Origin: Sphingomicrobium clamense
GTDB taxonomy: Bacteria; Pseudomonadota; Alphaproteobacteria; Sphingomonadales; Sphingomonadaceae
DNA length: 64,000 bases
NCBI RefSeq assembly: GCF_019264355.1
Contig: NZ_JAHVAH010000001.1
Coordinates: 1,410,001 to 1,474,000, forward strand
Direction: 5' to 3'
Shown: piece after piece, positions 13,255 to 23,098 of the stretch
How the letters are laid out: every line of letters begins with the position of its first letter
Position numbering within the stretch: the stretch's first letter is position 1
Notes under the pieces: model-generated
Told to the model about the DNA's origin: nothing
What the model saw: only the letters and a program-made list of their open reading frames with translations
The model's database searches: none
Position numbers and translations under genes: made by a program

Positions 13255-14019
13255 TCAACCCTCGCGGACGAAGAGCGGCTTGTCCGGCTCGCTGCCTTCC
13301 TTGCGATAGCGCCAGCCGTCGCGGTCGAACGCTTGAAGGCCATCGACATCCTCGGTCCGCGTATCACACACCCAGCGCGCCATAGCGCCGCGTGCGACCT
13401 TGGCAGCGAAGCTCTGGAACTGCAGGCCCTTCGCGGTCTCGACGCGGAAGTCAGGGGCGACGATCCGGGTTTTCTTCGGAAGCTTGCCGCGCACCACATC
13501 GTAATATTCGTTAGACGCGAGATTGAGGAGGATATGCGACCCTTCCTCGCGCAGCTGCTTGCGGAGCTCCTTGGCAACCTTGTCGCCCCAATGGTCGGTC
13601 AGCTTGCCCTTGTCACCTTGCTCTGGAGACCAACTCGTACCCATTTCGAGCCGATAGGGACGCATGCGATCGAGCGGGCGAAGCATGCCATAGAGGCCGG
13701 AAAGAATGCGCAAATGGTCCTGCGCATAGTCGATCACCTCGGGCTCGGCGCTCGCGACATCGAAGCCACGGTAGACGTCACCCGAAAAGGTACGGATCGC
13801 CGGACGCGTCTCGGTGCTGAAAAACTTGTCGTAGCGCTCTTTGTTCAGCTCGGCGAGCTGGTCCGAGATGCCCATGATCTCCTTGAGGTCGGAAGCGCTC
13901 AGCTTATCGGCAGCGCGGGCGATCTTGGCCGCATCGCGCTCGAAACGCGGGACAGTGGGTTCTTCAGGATAATCGCTCTCGAGATCGAGCGACTTTGCGG
14001 GCGAAACGATGATCAACAT
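13255..14019 (-). CDS. yaaA: Peroxide stress protein YaaA
   Basis: A 254-residue protein starting MLIIVSPAKSLDLES, the diagnostic start of YaaA (DUF328). The conserved KERYDKF, TFSGDVYRGFD and RPYRLEMGTSW segments are all present. YaaA limits DNA and protein oxidation by lowering unincorporated iron during peroxide stress and binds DNA. The length is normal. It is separated from gyrA by about 145 bases and is divergent from the TPR gene that follows. No OxyR site could be assigned by eye. Confidence 0.95.
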   Translation of the reverse strand: MLIIVSPAKSLDLESDYPEEPTVPRFERDAAKIARAADKLSASDLKEIMGISDQLAELNKERYDKFFSTETRPAIRTFSGDVYRGFDVASAEPEVIDYAQDHLRILSGLYGMLRPLDRMRPYRLEMGTSWSPEQGDKGKLTDHWGDKVAKELRKQLREEGSHILLNLASNEYYDVVRGKLPKKTRIVAPDFRVETAKGLQFQSFAAKVARGAMARWVCDTRTEDVDGLQAFDRDGWRYRKEGSEPDKPLFVREG

Positions 14020-14062
14020 GCATGTTGGCTAGCCGCCCCGAACACCCACGTCAAAACGCTTT

Positions 14063-14091
14063 TTGCACTTAGTCTGACCGACCCATTCAAT
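14063..14091 (+). promoter_or_regulatory. Possible sigma-70 promoter for the TPR protein
   Basis: TTGCAC (14063-14068) and TTCAAT (14086-14091) are 17 bases apart, upstream of the ATG at 14191. The -10 is weak and no other support exists. Confidence 0.3.
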
Positions 14092-14190
14092 CCTCATTCA
14101 GCGCGTTTCATCTACATGGACTGGCGAAGCGCGGCGCGAGGGGCTATGTCCCCGCACGCGTAACGAATTTACCCCACAGGAGAGTACGTA

Positions 14191-15417
14191 ATGAAGCTTC
14201 CGATGACTGCGATTGCGCTCGGCCTAGCCGCCATGGGCATGACCACTCCCGCCGCTGCCGTGACCACGGCTGTGGCCCAGGATGAAGAACAGAAGGCGCC
14301 CGAACTGTCGAAGAAGGGCCAGGAAGCCCTTGCTGCGTTGCAGGCCGCCATTCAGGAAGAGCGCTGGGCCGATGTGCCCGCTCTGGTCGCGACTGCCGAG
14401 AGCGACACCGAGACCAATGACGGCAAGATCATTCTCCAGAAGCTGCGCCTGAACGCTGCGATCAACATGGAAGATTACGAAGCTGCGATCGACCCGATCG
14501 ACAAGCTGGCCGCGATGGGTGCGATGGAGCCCCAGTTCAACCAGGTCTACGTCGAAGTCGGCAAGCGCCGCCTGTTCGACGAGAATTACGACGGTGCCGC
14601 GGACGTCCTCCAGAAGGCGCTCAATACCGATCCGAACAATGCCGAAGCGCTGATCGCACTGGCCGAAGTTCGCACCGAGCAGGGCCAGGTCGATGAAGGC
14701 ATCAAGCTGTTGACTGACGCCATCGCGCAAGCGGAAGCGGCCGGCGGTGCCGAGGAGTCGTGGTACAAGCGCGCTGTCAAGCTCGCCTACGATAACGAAA
14801 ATCCGGCCGTCTTCGGTCTGACTCGCAACTGGGTCACCAACTACCCGTCGGCGTCCAACTGGCGCGACACGCTGCGCATCTACATGGGCTTCAACGATGC
14901 CGACCCCGCAAAGGTGCTCGACATTATGCGCCTCCAGTTCGCCGCGGGCGCGCTCGAGAGTGAAGGCGATTACCTGCTTTACGCCGAAGAGCTGCTCCGC
15001 GCTGGTTTCCCGGGCGAAGCGATGGCCGTCATCAATGCCGGCAAGCAGGCCAATGCGTTCGACATGAACAAGCGTATCGTGACCGAAATCATCAGCATGG
15101 CCGAGAACCAGGCAAAGGGCGACCGTGAATCGCTCGATGCCGACTTCCAGGGCGCTCTTTCGGGCAGCGAGCCCAAGAAGACGATCACGTTGGCCGACGC
15201 CTATTATGGCTATGGCGAGTATCAGAAGGCTGCCGAGCTGTATCGCGCGGCGCTGGGCAAGAGCGGCGTGCAGGCCAATCTGGCCAACCTGCGCCTCGGC
15301 ATGACGCTGGCCCGTAGCGGCGACTATGCCGCGGCCAAGGAAGTGCTCAGCCAGGTGAGCGGCGCGCAAGCCGATGCCGCAGCCTACTGGCTCGCCTGGG
15401 TCGAGACCCAGATGTAG
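14191..15417 (+). CDS. Exported tetratricopeptide-repeat protein
   Basis: A 408-residue protein with a signal peptide (about residues 1-25, ending TPAAAVTT). The rest is alpha-helical with several TPR-like pairs, clearest around NYDGAADVLQKALNTDPNNAEAL and GEYQKAAELYRAALGKSG. It probably works in the periplasm as a protein-binding scaffold; the partner is unknown. Codon use and composition are like the neighbours. A clear terminator follows, so it is monocistronic. An AGGAGAG precedes the start at an ordinary distance. Confidence 0.8.
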   Translation: MKLPMTAIALGLAAMGMTTPAAAVTTAVAQDEEQKAPELSKKGQEALAALQAAIQEERWADVPALVATAESDTETNDGKIILQKLRLNAAINMEDYEAAIDPIDKLAAMGAMEPQFNQVYVEVGKRRLFDENYDGAADVLQKALNTDPNNAEALIALAEVRTEQGQVDEGIKLLTDAIAQAEAAGGAEESWYKRAVKLAYDNENPAVFGLTRNWVTNYPSASNWRDTLRIYMGFNDADPAKVLDIMRLQFAAGALESEGDYLLYAEELLRAGFPGEAMAVINAGKQANAFDMNKRIVTEIISMAENQAKGDRESLDADFQGALSGSEPKKTITLADAYYGYGEYQKAAELYRAALGKSGVQANLANLRLGMTLARSGDYAAAKEVLSQVSGAQADAAAYWLAWVETQM

Positions 15418-15445
15418 TCTTGCGCAAACCATTTGCGTGACAATG

Positions 15446-15478
15446 AGGGCGCCGGTCGGAAGATCGGCGCCCTTTTTA
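15446..15478 (+). terminator. Rho-independent terminator after the TPR gene
   Basis: A perfect 9-bp stem (AGGGCGCCG at 15446-15454, CGGCGCCCT at 15465-15473) with a 10-base loop, followed by TTTTATT. It lies about 30 bases past the TPR stop. Confidence 0.85.
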
Positions 15479-15607
15479 TTCAGTTTCCCGCGCTTTTCCC
15501 CTGTCCCAAAACGGGAAGGTTAACCGTCGCTACCTGTCACGCCCGCGCGAGCGCAGGCACTGACTGGACCCAATGGGATTCCCCCATGCGGAGACGAGTG
15601 GCTTTCC

Positions 15608-17182
15608 ATGCGGTTCGACGATCGCCTTGCGACCTTGCTGACCCTGCCTGTGGTGGGGGCGCATGATCGTGCCGTTCGTTGGCGGCAGCTGGTCGAGCTT
15701 GCGGCGAGGGCGGGTCGCGAGGACGAACATGGCGCTCCGTTCATCGCTGCGCTCGCCGTCATTCGCGCGGACGCAAAGCGTGTTTCGCGCGATGTGCGGA
15801 CGGCCGCCGCTCGATCGATCGCGGGGCGATCGCTGGCGCTGCCACTCCTCGAAGTCTTCGCCGAGGATGAACTTGCCGTTGCCGCCCCCGTCTTTGCCGG
15901 AAGGAAACTGGGCAAGGCGCAGTTGAAACGACTGCTCGAGATTGCCGATCCGGAAGTGCAAGCGTTTCTTGTGACCCTCAATCCGGGGGTCGATGACGAC
16001 GCGGAGCGGCTGGGCATCTCGGACATCGTTGCCCGGCTGGACCACCCGGTCGAACCCCCAGCACCCACCCAACAAGCGGAGGAGGCGACCGAGTGGCCGG
16101 TCGAGCCCGCCGTCGAGCCTGACAAGCCGGCACCGCAAGAGTCCGCGGGGCCCGTGCAGCCGTTTGCGGAAGACGGCGTCTTTCAGTGGGAAACCAATGC
16201 CAGTGGAGAGATTGGCTGGGTCGAGGGTATCCCGCGCGGGGCAGTGATCGGCCTGTCCATCGCCAGCACCAGTGAGGTCGGGCAACTCGCCGAAGCCTTT
16301 ACCGAGCGCGAGCCGTTTGCCAAGCTGCCCCTGACCCTCGCGCCGCTGGGCCAGGAATATCTGTTCAGCGGAACGCCTGCGTTCGATACCGAGACGGGGC
16401 GCTTCCTGGGATATCGTGGCGTTGCGCGACCGGCACCGAGCGATGCCGAGGTCCACGACCTACCCAAGCCGCCCGTGCCCGAGCAGCGTGCCCGCAAGCC
16501 CGCGACTACCCGCAATGTAGAATCGCTGCGCGAGCTGGTCCACGAGATCAAGACGCCGCTCAACGCCATTATCGGCTTTGCCGAGATTATCGACGGCCAA
16601 TATCTGGGTCCGGCGCACCGTGGTTACCGCGAGCGCGCCGCCGAAATCGTGGCGCAGGCCCGCATCCTGCTGGGCGCGATCGAAGACCTCGACTTCGCAG
16701 CGCGCGAGCAAGCTGATCGCGCTAAGGGGGAGGGCCCCGATCCCGACGCCGATATCAGGTCGGTGATTGAGCGGGCCATGAGCGCAATCCGTCCGATTGC
16801 GGAGCGCAGGGGCGTCCGCATCGTCGCGAATTTCCCGGAAGACGACCATCAGTGCCGGCTCAACGAGGGGCTGGCAGAGCGACTGGTGCGGCGGCTCTTC
16901 GGCGCTGTCCTCGAGACGCTCGAGGACGGCGAAACGTTGTTCGTCGAGGGAGCGCGGACCGGATCGCATTGCCAGTTGCGGATCGCTCGACCAGCCGCAC
17001 TGAAAGGGCTGTCGGCCCAGAAATTGCTGGATCCCGCCCTGACGATATCAGGGCAGGGGCCAGCCTTGCTCGGCTTCGGCTTCTCGCTGCGTCTCGTGCG
17101 GGGATTGGTGCGCATTGCGGGGGGCGAACTGGCGATCGAGCCGGACCGCATCGTCGTCCACCTTCCCGTCGCGAAGCCCTGA
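15608..17182 (+). CDS. Histidine-kinase-like protein with a degenerate ATP-binding domain
   Basis: A 524-residue soluble protein. Residues 1-180 are helical with an acidic, Pro/Glu-rich linker; about 195-280 look like a PAS-type sensor. A HisKA domain follows with an intact H-box (ELVHEIKTPLNAIIGFAE, His312). The C-terminal domain keeps a G2-like stretch (GPALLGFGFSLRLVRG) but lacks the N-box asparagine and the DxGxG G1 box. Without these, ATP binding is doubtful, so it may be a phosphotransfer protein or pseudokinase. No response regulator is adjacent. No membrane segment is visible. Confidence 0.75.
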   Translation: MRFDDRLATLLTLPVVGAHDRAVRWRQLVELAARAGREDEHGAPFIAALAVIRADAKRVSRDVRTAAARSIAGRSLALPLLEVFAEDELAVAAPVFAGRKLGKAQLKRLLEIADPEVQAFLVTLNPGVDDDAERLGISDIVARLDHPVEPPAPTQQAEEATEWPVEPAVEPDKPAPQESAGPVQPFAEDGVFQWETNASGEIGWVEGIPRGAVIGLSIASTSEVGQLAEAFTEREPFAKLPLTLAPLGQEYLFSGTPAFDTETGRFLGYRGVARPAPSDAEVHDLPKPPVPEQRARKPATTRNVESLRELVHEIKTPLNAIIGFAEIIDGQYLGPAHRGYRERAAEIVAQARILLGAIEDLDFAAREQADRAKGEGPDPDADIRSVIERAMSAIRPIAERRGVRIVANFPEDDHQCRLNEGLAERLVRRLFGAVLETLEDGETLFVEGARTGSHCQLRIARPAALKGLSAQKLLDPALTISGQGPALLGFGFSLRLVRGLVRIAGGELAIEPDRIVVHLPVAKP

Positions 17183-17225
17183 GTGCTTGCATCGGAGGGC
17201 GCGTCGGGGCAATGGCACTGCCCGG

Positions 17226-17302
17226 GGGCCCGTAGCTCAATTGGTTAGAGCTGACCGCTCATAACGGTTAGGTTGCAGGTTCAAGTCCTGCCGGGCCTAC
17301 CA
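17226..17302 (+). tRNA. tRNA-Ile2 (anticodon CAT)
   Basis: A 77-base cloverleaf with a 7-bp acceptor stem (GGGCCCG with CGGGCCT, one G-U), the anticodon loop CTCATAA, the T-loop GGTTCAAGTCC and an encoded CCA. The CAT anticodon in this acceptor context matches the lysidine-modified tRNA-Ile2 rather than elongator or initiator tRNA-Met. A sulfotransferase gene ends 6 bases downstream on the other strand. Confidence 0.85.
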
Positions 17303-17307
17303 TCAGC

Positions 17308-18006
17308 TTACTTCGTAAATCCCTGATCGTCGCTTTCCCAGCGATAGCCGAAATAGGCCAGCTCCCTGGCGCAGACGATTTCCACGCGACGTCGTCCGCC
17401 ATCGAGCAGGCGGTTCGAATAATGCGTATCGGCCGGCCGGATCGATCCTTTCGCGTCCAGCCCATCGACTTCGATGGCGATCCCGAGACGCTCGCTGACG
17501 GCTCTCAGGCCTTCCTCTAGTTCCTCGTAACGGATGACATCGTCGAGGATGATCCGGTCGTCGTCGGTGTATAGCGGCCAGTTTGACAGCTTCTCTGACG
17601 CATAGTCCTGAATGAAGCGGTCGACGGACGGACGCCTTCTCACGCTTCGGTTCTTCGTCGCCCAGAAATAGTGGCTCACGGCCTTGTCAAACGGGTTTCG
17701 TTCGACCGTGAACTTGAAATAGTCGTTCCAAACGTCACGCGGGACATTCGCCCGGACCGCAGTTGCCGCCATGTGATTAAAAAATCGTCGCTGGCGACCC
17801 AGGCTGCGGTCTTTGTTGGTCTGTGGAATGAGCTCGTTCTGGGCACCGGGGTAGCCCAGTCGCTCCCGATCTTTCTCGTCGGCATCGGAGATGGCCGTGA
17901 TGACGTCATCCGGGCCGCAATGCTTCGAAAGCGCCATTTCCACGCTCGTGCCAGCGGTCTTCATTGTCTTGATGAAGATGAAGCGATGACGATGACTGAT
18001 GATCAT
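17308..18006 (-). CDS. Sulfotransferase family protein
   Basis: A 232-residue protein with the PAPS-dependent sulfotransferase signature: a 5'-phosphosulfate loop ([13 protein letters not shown], residues 11-23) and a 3'-phosphate loop ([17 protein letters not shown]). It should move sulfate from PAPS to a carbohydrate or similar acceptor that cannot be named. The start at 18006 begins at the first strand of the fold; a longer frame to 18120 would read through the tRNA-Pro gene in antisense. It sits alone between two tRNA genes, with AT-richer patches (for example near 17770-17790), suggesting acquisition by transfer. Confidence 0.85.
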   Translation of the reverse strand: MIISHRHRFIFIKTMKTAGTSVEMALSKHCGPDDVITAISDADEKDRERLGYPGAQNELIPQTNKDRSLGRQRRFFNHMAATAVRANVPRDVWNDYFKFTVERNPFDKAVSHYFWATKNRSVRRRPSVDRFIQDYASEKLSNWPLYTDDDRIILDDVIRYEELEEGLRAVSERLGIAIEVDGLDAKGSIRPADTHYSNRLLDGGRRRVEIVCARELAYFGYRWESDDQGFTK

Positions 18007-18048
18007 AATGACGCCCCTGAAGCCGATTGCTTTAGCGTTGCAATCGAC

Positions 18049-18126
<78 letters not shown>

Positions 18127-18166
18127 ACGTCCGCCCCCTTACCCAAAGAGGGGCGAGGGTCCAACC

Positions 18167-19534
18167 CTATTCGACCGGACCCGCAGCCACCGCGAGCATG
18201 GCGGTCCATGCCGCGACATTCTGCTTAAGCTGTGCCGGGTCGACCTTGTCGAGCGTATCGTTCGAGGTGTGGTGAAGGTCGAAATAGCGCGTGCCGTCCT
18301 GACGCAAGCCGATACCGGGCGCGCCTTCGCGCATCAGCGGCCCGATATCGGCACCACCGGCCGCCTCGTAGCTGCCCGGCACGATACCGAGCGGATAGAG
18401 CGCAGCGCGAAGTGCATCGGTTTCGGCCTTGCGGTCCTCGCCAAGATTGGTGTCGATTTTCCAGATACGATCGGCTCCAAAATCGCTTTCTGCTACAAGA
18501 TGATAGTCGGTGCCATTGTGACGCTCTGCGAAGTCCGCGCCGCCGTGGATGCCGACTTCCTCGGCGCCGAACCAGACGACTTGGATCGTGCGTGCGGGCG
18601 TTCCCGCATCCATGATCCGTTTGGCGGCAGAGGCGACGATCGCGCAACCCGCGCCGTCATCGAATACCCCCGGCGAATTGTCCCAGCTGTCGAGATGGCA
18701 GGCGACGAGTACCTTCTTCGCATCAGGATCGCGTCCCGGAACCTCGGCAATGACGTTGCCCGAAGTTTGCATGCCGATCCGGCGCGAGGTGAGGGTCAGC
18801 GAGATCGTGACGGGGCGCCCGCGCTCGAGCACACGCTCCAGCTGTTCTCCATCGGGGACGGAAAGCGCACCTGCGGGGATCGGCGTGACGCCATCCTGGA
18901 AATTGGTGTTCCCGGTATGTGGCGTGCGGTTGTGATCGGTGCCGATCGACTTGACGAGGATGGCCGCTGCGCCGCGCTGTGCCGCCATGTTGGGCCCGAC
19001 AAAGCGGCCTACGCCGTAAGCACCATAGCCCGAACCGTCCTGATTGGCCGGCATGGCGTGCGAGATATAGACGATCTTGCCAGCGACATCCTCGGCAGGA
19101 GCGGCGGCAAAGTCCCAGAAATTGTCATAGCCGACCACTTCCGCAGTCAGTTCGCCGTTGGTCGACCCCGAATTGCCGAGCGCGGTGACGACGAGGTCCT
19201 GCGGGAACGGCGCAACGATCGAGGCGCGCTCTTCACCGCGCACCCACGTGTCCATCTGGAATTCCTCAACGCGGACGTTGGAAAAGCCCATCGCCGTGAG
19301 CCGCTCTACCGACCACGCACGTGCCCGCGCTTCGGCAGGCGTACCGCCCAGGCGCGGTCCAATCTCGGTCGTCAGCGTCTCCAAGATATCCCAAGCCATT
19401 TCGTCGTCGAGCGCCGCATCGCGAAGCTCGGCGACCTTGTCGTCCACCGGCGGCATCATCATCGGCTGGGCCGAGGCAAGGAGGAGGGGAGCGGAAGCGA
19501 GGAGCGCGGCGCGCGCGAGGAAAGATTTTGTCAT
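18167..19534 (-). CDS. M28 family zinc aminopeptidase/carboxypeptidase, exported
   Basis: A 455-residue protein with a signal peptide ([22 protein letters not shown]). A PA domain is inserted in the N-terminal half (around [12 protein letters not shown]). The M28 zinc ligands are in place: His and Asp in CHLDSWD and FDDGAG, the Glu pair in WFGAEEVG, Asp in ESDFGAD, and His in LHHTSND. It resembles carboxypeptidase-Q-like M28 enzymes that trim peptides in the periplasm. The start at 19534 is set by the signal peptide; the open frame extends upstream into the neighbouring radical SAM gene. Confidence 0.93.
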   Translation of the reverse strand: MTKSFLARAALLASAPLLLASAQPMMMPPVDDKVAELRDAALDDEMAWDILETLTTEIGPRLGGTPAEARARAWSVERLTAMGFSNVRVEEFQMDTWVRGEERASIVAPFPQDLVVTALGNSGSTNGELTAEVVGYDNFWDFAAAPAEDVAGKIVYISHAMPANQDGSGYGAYGVGRFVGPNMAAQRGAAAILVKSIGTDHNRTPHTGNTNFQDGVTPIPAGALSVPDGEQLERVLERGRPVTISLTLTSRRIGMQTSGNVIAEVPGRDPDAKKVLVACHLDSWDNSPGVFDDGAGCAIVASAAKRIMDAGTPARTIQVVWFGAEEVGIHGGADFAERHNGTDYHLVAESDFGADRIWKIDTNLGEDRKAETDALRAALYPLGIVPGSYEAAGGADIGPLMREGAPGIGLRQDGTRYFDLHHTSNDTLDKVDPAQLKQNVAAWTAMLAVAAGPVE

Positions 19535-19589
19535 GCACGAAGGGCTAGCGGCTGATCGCCACCCTGTCACGACCCGTTGGTCGAATGGA

Positions 19590-20666
19590 TTAGAGCAACC
19601 GCAACTGTGCGCCCTGACGAGGCGTGAAAAGGTCGGTGCGCAGTCGAAACTTCGACCGTGCAAGCCCGTGGGCGCGCGCCGCCTTCTCGAAACGCGTTCT
19701 GTAGAGCTGAGCCCAAACGCCTTCGCCTCTCAGGCGGCTGTAAAACCGTGGATCGTTGTCCCGGCCTCCACGCAAGTCGCGGATCGTAGCCATCACCTTG
19801 CCTGCTCGATCCGGGTAATGTGTCTCCAGCCACGCCTTGAACAAAGGTGCGACCTCGTGCGGCAAGCGCACCGGCAGAAAGAAAGCGCCGCGTGCGCCCG
19901 CGTCCGCACCGGCCTCCAGGATCGCCTCCATTTCCATGTCGGTGATGTGCGGCACGACCGGCGAGATGGACAGATGGGTCGGCACGTCCGCCTCGCTGAG
20001 CGCCTTGATTGCTTCGACACGCTTGCGTGGCGCGGGTGCGCGCGGTTCGAGCGTCCGATGAACTTTGGGGTCAAGCGAAGTGACGGAAATCGCGACCGCC
20101 GCAAGCCCAAGCTTCGCCGCGGGCGCGATAATGTCGAGGTCTCGCAGCACCCGATCCGATTTGGTCGTGATCGTGAAAGGATGCTTGCGTTCGAGCAGCA
20201 GTGCCAGGACCGATCGGGTCACCTCCCAATCCTTCTCGATCGGTTGGTAGGGATCCGTGTTGGTACCCAGCGCAATCGGCGCGGGCTCGTAGCCCTTTTT
20301 CGATAGCGCCTCGTCGAGCAACTGCGCAGCATCAGGCTTGACGAACAGCCGGCTCTCGAAATCAACGCCTGGCGAAAGGTCGTGGTAGGCGTGCGTGGGC
20401 CTTGCGAAGCAATAGATGCACCCATGTTCGCAGCCTCGATAAGGGTTCACGGACCGATCGAACCCGATGTCGGGGCTCTGGTTTCGCGTCAGGATCGACT
20501 TCGCGCGCTCGACGGTCACGGTCGTGCGCCGGGGAGGGGGCGTGCCGTCGATCTCGTTCATTGCGTCGAGCCAATCCCCATCCATCTCGCGCCCGAGCAT
20601 GTTGAAGCGTCCGGAAACGTCATTGCGCGTCGCACCGCGCCCATGAATGGAATCGATCGGCATCAT
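19590..20666 (-). CDS. PA0069-family radical SAM protein (SplB-like)
   Basis: A 358-residue protein with the radical SAM cluster motif CEHGCIYC in NPYRGCEHGCIYCFAR, whose three cysteines bind a 4Fe-4S cluster that cleaves S-adenosylmethionine. Conserved blocks TDPYQPIEK and TITTKSDRVLRDLD follow, as in the PA0069 family distantly related to spore photoproduct lyase. The substrate is unknown. A second methionine directly after the first leaves the exact start open by one codon. It is the gene after the AT-rich gap at 20667-21038. Confidence 0.9.
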   Translation of the reverse strand: MMPIDSIHGRGATRNDVSGRFNMLGREMDGDWLDAMNEIDGTPPPRRTTVTVERAKSILTRNQSPDIGFDRSVNPYRGCEHGCIYCFARPTHAYHDLSPGVDFESRLFVKPDAAQLLDEALSKKGYEPAPIALGTNTDPYQPIEKDWEVTRSVLALLLERKHPFTITTKSDRVLRDLDIIAPAAKLGLAAVAISVTSLDPKVHRTLEPRAPAPRKRVEAIKALSEADVPTHLSISPVVPHITDMEMEAILEAGADAGARGAFFLPVRLPHEVAPLFKAWLETHYPDRAGKVMATIRDLRGGRDNDPRFYSRLRGEGVWAQLYRTRFEKAARAHGLARSKFRLRTDLFTPRQGAQLRLL

Positions 20667-21038
20667 TCCTAATTACCCCGAGGAGGGGAACATTACCAGA
20701 ACATTTTTGCCGACGGACCGACAACGAAGCTACGGCGAATTCTCACATCTAAAGCGGTAACATCCTGTTTTATGATGCTTTCTGCCTTGTGCCACTGGAA
20801 TAGTTCGGGAAGCGAGTTCCATTCGGCCGAAGATAGTGATCCGTAGCTTGGACGCGGGATAATGTTGCACGGCACCGGAAGTAGCCTGACGGCCAGGAAA
20901 CAAAGAAGCCCGGGGCAAAAAGGGCACAATTCCGGAGATCATCTAGCTTTTCATTTTACATAATACATATTATCCGACTTATAGATCGACGCATTTCGGC
21001 GTGTAGCAAAGGCCCCAGCCTCGTCCAGCGATGCAAAT
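20667..21038. other. Gene-poor intergenic region with an AT-rich patch
   Basis: 372 bases between two minus-strand genes. The stretch at about 20940-20985 is much richer in A and T than the rest of the window. Minus-strand frames of 70-78 codons exist (20693-20929, 20730-20942), but they start at weak codons, show no recognisable domain and no ribosome-binding site, so no gene is called. No terminator with a T-run is evident. Confidence 0.5.
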
Positions 21039-22289
21039 CTAAAACGAAACGGCGCGCATCATCTCGGCTGTCAGGATCGCACCGTACGTACCCAGCGCGT
21101 AGCCGAGCACCGCTAGCAGCACGCCTACCGACGCGAGCGCGGGATGGAATGCCGCGGCCAGAACCGGCGCCGATGCGGCACCGCCGACATTGGCTTTCGA
21201 GCCCACAGCGACGAAGAAAAATGGCGCGCGGATCAATTTGGCGACGATGAACAGCAGGATGACGTGGATCAGCATCCAGATGCCGCCAAGCAGGAATAGC
21301 AAGGGTTCGTCGGCGATCGCCATGATGTCCATCTTCGTCCCGATGATCGCAACGAGCAGGAAGATGAAGACCGTCCCGATCTTCGACGCGCCCGCGCCCT
21401 CCAGGTGGCTCAGCCTGGTGAAGCTGGCCGTCAGCCCGAAGGTCGTCGCGGTAACCACGATCCAGAAGAAGCTGTTGGCGAGGATCGAATCTTCCATCCC
21501 TGGCATCGATCCGACCCATCCACCGACCAGCTGCGCGACGAGGTGCGAGAGCGCTACGCCGCCAAAGGTTACGCCAGCGAGCAGCATGAAGTCGGGCGTC
21601 GTTGGAATGCGCTCCAGTTCGGCCGTATAATTCTCCATCTTGGTCTTGAGACGCTCGATCGCGCTGGCGTCCGCCTTGAGCCAGCGGTCGATCGGCTCGG
21701 GATTCCCAGCACCATAGAGCAGAAAGATCATCCAGATTTCCGCAATGATGATGTCGACCGCGACCATCGCGGCGAACAGTTCCTGCGGATAGCCGTAGAG
21801 CTCGAGCATCGCGGTCTGGTTGGCACCGCCCCCGATCCAGCTTCCCGCGACCGTGGACAGGCCACGCCAGGCCGCGTCCGCTCCGTCGGCCGAGACGGTT
21901 TCCGGGCTGAACGAGCCGATAATCATCACCGCAAGCGGCCCGCCGATGACGATGCCGATCGTCGCGGTGACGAACATGATCAACGCCTTCGGCCCGAGGC
22001 CAAGAATAGCTTTGAAATCGATGGCTAACGTCAGGAGGATGAGCGCCGCCGGCAGGAAATAATCCTTTGCGACCTGCCACAGGTTCGAGCCTTCCGAAGA
22101 GATGATTCCGAAAGTGTTAAGAAGCGACGGGATCAGATAGGCCAGCAGGATCAAGGGCACGAAGGTGTAGAACTTGTCCCACTTCCCGCCGAGGCTGCGC
22201 GTGTAGAAGAGAAGACCGAGGATCGCGGCAAGAATACCGAACTGGATCGCGTCGCTCGTGATCAGGGCGTTGGACGTCACTTCTTCCAC
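21039..22289 (-). CDS. DUF819 family membrane protein
   Basis: A 416-residue inner-membrane protein with about ten hydrophobic helices, arranged in two halves around a central loop (about residues 200-240). The conserved GSWIGGGANQTAM segment and the late GSKANVGGAASAPVLAAAF motif identify the DUF819 (YjcL-like) family, thought to be secondary transporters; the substrate is unknown. The start is placed at GTG 22289 because a strong AGGAG lies 7 bases upstream of it. The longer frame starts at TTG 22304, inside that ribosome-binding site. Confidence 0.85.
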   Translation of the reverse strand: MEEVTSNALITSDAIQFGILAAILGLLFYTRSLGGKWDKFYTFVPLILLAYLIPSLLNTFGIISSEGSNLWQVAKDYFLPAALILLTLAIDFKAILGLGPKALIMFVTATIGIVIGGPLAVMIIGSFSPETVSADGADAAWRGLSTVAGSWIGGGANQTAMLELYGYPQELFAAMVAVDIIIAEIWMIFLLYGAGNPEPIDRWLKADASAIERLKTKMENYTAELERIPTTPDFMLLAGVTFGGVALSHLVAQLVGGWVGSMPGMEDSILANSFFWIVVTATTFGLTASFTRLSHLEGAGASKIGTVFIFLLVAIIGTKMDIMAIADEPLLFLLGGIWMLIHVILLFIVAKLIRAPFFFVAVGSKANVGGAASAPVLAAAFHPALASVGVLLAVLGYALGTYGAILTAEMMRAVSF

Positions 22290-22354
22290 AGATTCGCTCC
22301 TCAATGATTGCGCGGACCTTGACGCAGCGGGCGGGACTTGTGAACCCGCAAGTC

Positions 22355-23098
22355 ATGACCGACCTCACCCGCCTCGACGCCATCATGCGCCGCCTGCGCG
22401 ATCCCAAAACCGGTTGCGAATGGGACAGCGTGCAGAATTTCGCGACCATCGCGCCCTACACGATCGAGGAGGCCTATGAGGTCGCCGACGCCATCGCGCG
22501 CGAGGACATGGACGCGCTGGCCGACGAACTGGGCGACCTGCAGCTCCAGGTCGTCTTCCATGCGCGCATGGCGGAGGAAGAAGGTCATTTCACCCTCGAC
22601 GACGTCATCGAACGGATCAGCGACAAGATGGAGCGCCGCCATCCGCATATCTTTGGCGATGCCGAGGACGGCGGGCATCATCTGTGGGAAGAGATCAAGG
22701 CGGCCGAGCGAGAGAAGGATCCCGACAAGAGCGAGCTTGCCGGCGTCGCCCTTGCCCTCCCCGCGCTCGAACGCGCGCAAAAATTGCAGAAACGCGCCGC
22801 GCGCACCGGGTTCGATTGGCCGACGATCGACGGCCCCAGAGACAAGATTGCCGAGGAATTGGACGAGATCGATCGCGCAGAAACGGACGCGGAGCGCGAA
22901 GAAGAGGTCGGCGATCTGCTCTTCGCGGTCGTCAACCTCGCACGCTTTCTGAAGGTCGATGCCGAAGAAGCTCTACGCAAAGCCAATCGCAAGTTTGAGA
23001 GCCGCTTCCGCGCGATCGAGAAAACGCCCGGCTTTACCGATATGAGCCTCGATGAACAGGAAGCGCTCTGGGTCGCTGAAAAAGGTCAGCGCGACTGA
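22355..23098 (+). CDS. mazG: Nucleoside triphosphate pyrophosphohydrolase MazG
   Basis: A 247-residue, two-domain MazG. The N-terminal domain has WDSVQNFATIAPYTIEEAYEVADAI and the EEAYE/ELGDLQLQ metal-binding helices; the C-terminal domain repeats this with KIAEELDEID and EEEVGDLLFA. It hydrolyses NTPs and dNTPs to monophosphates, cleaning the pool and modulating the stringent response. The start at 22355 removes a non-conserved 17-residue extension. It is divergent from the DUF819 gene, and its end overlaps the convergent hflX by 13 bases. Confidence 0.95.
   Translation: MTDLTRLDAIMRRLRDPKTGCEWDSVQNFATIAPYTIEEAYEVADAIAREDMDALADELGDLQLQVVFHARMAEEEGHFTLDDVIERISDKMERRHPHIFGDAEDGGHHLWEEIKAAEREKDPDKSELAGVALALPALERAQKLQKRAARTGFDWPTIDGPRDKIAEELDEIDRAETDAEREEEVGDLLFAVVNLARFLKVDAEEALRKANRKFESRFRAIEKTPGFTDMSLDEQEALWVAEKGQRD

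Noticed and set aside
20693..20929. 78-codon minus-strand frame in the AT-rich gap
   Set aside because: GTG start with no ribosome-binding site, odd composition (Cys, Pro, Trp rich) and no recognisable family.
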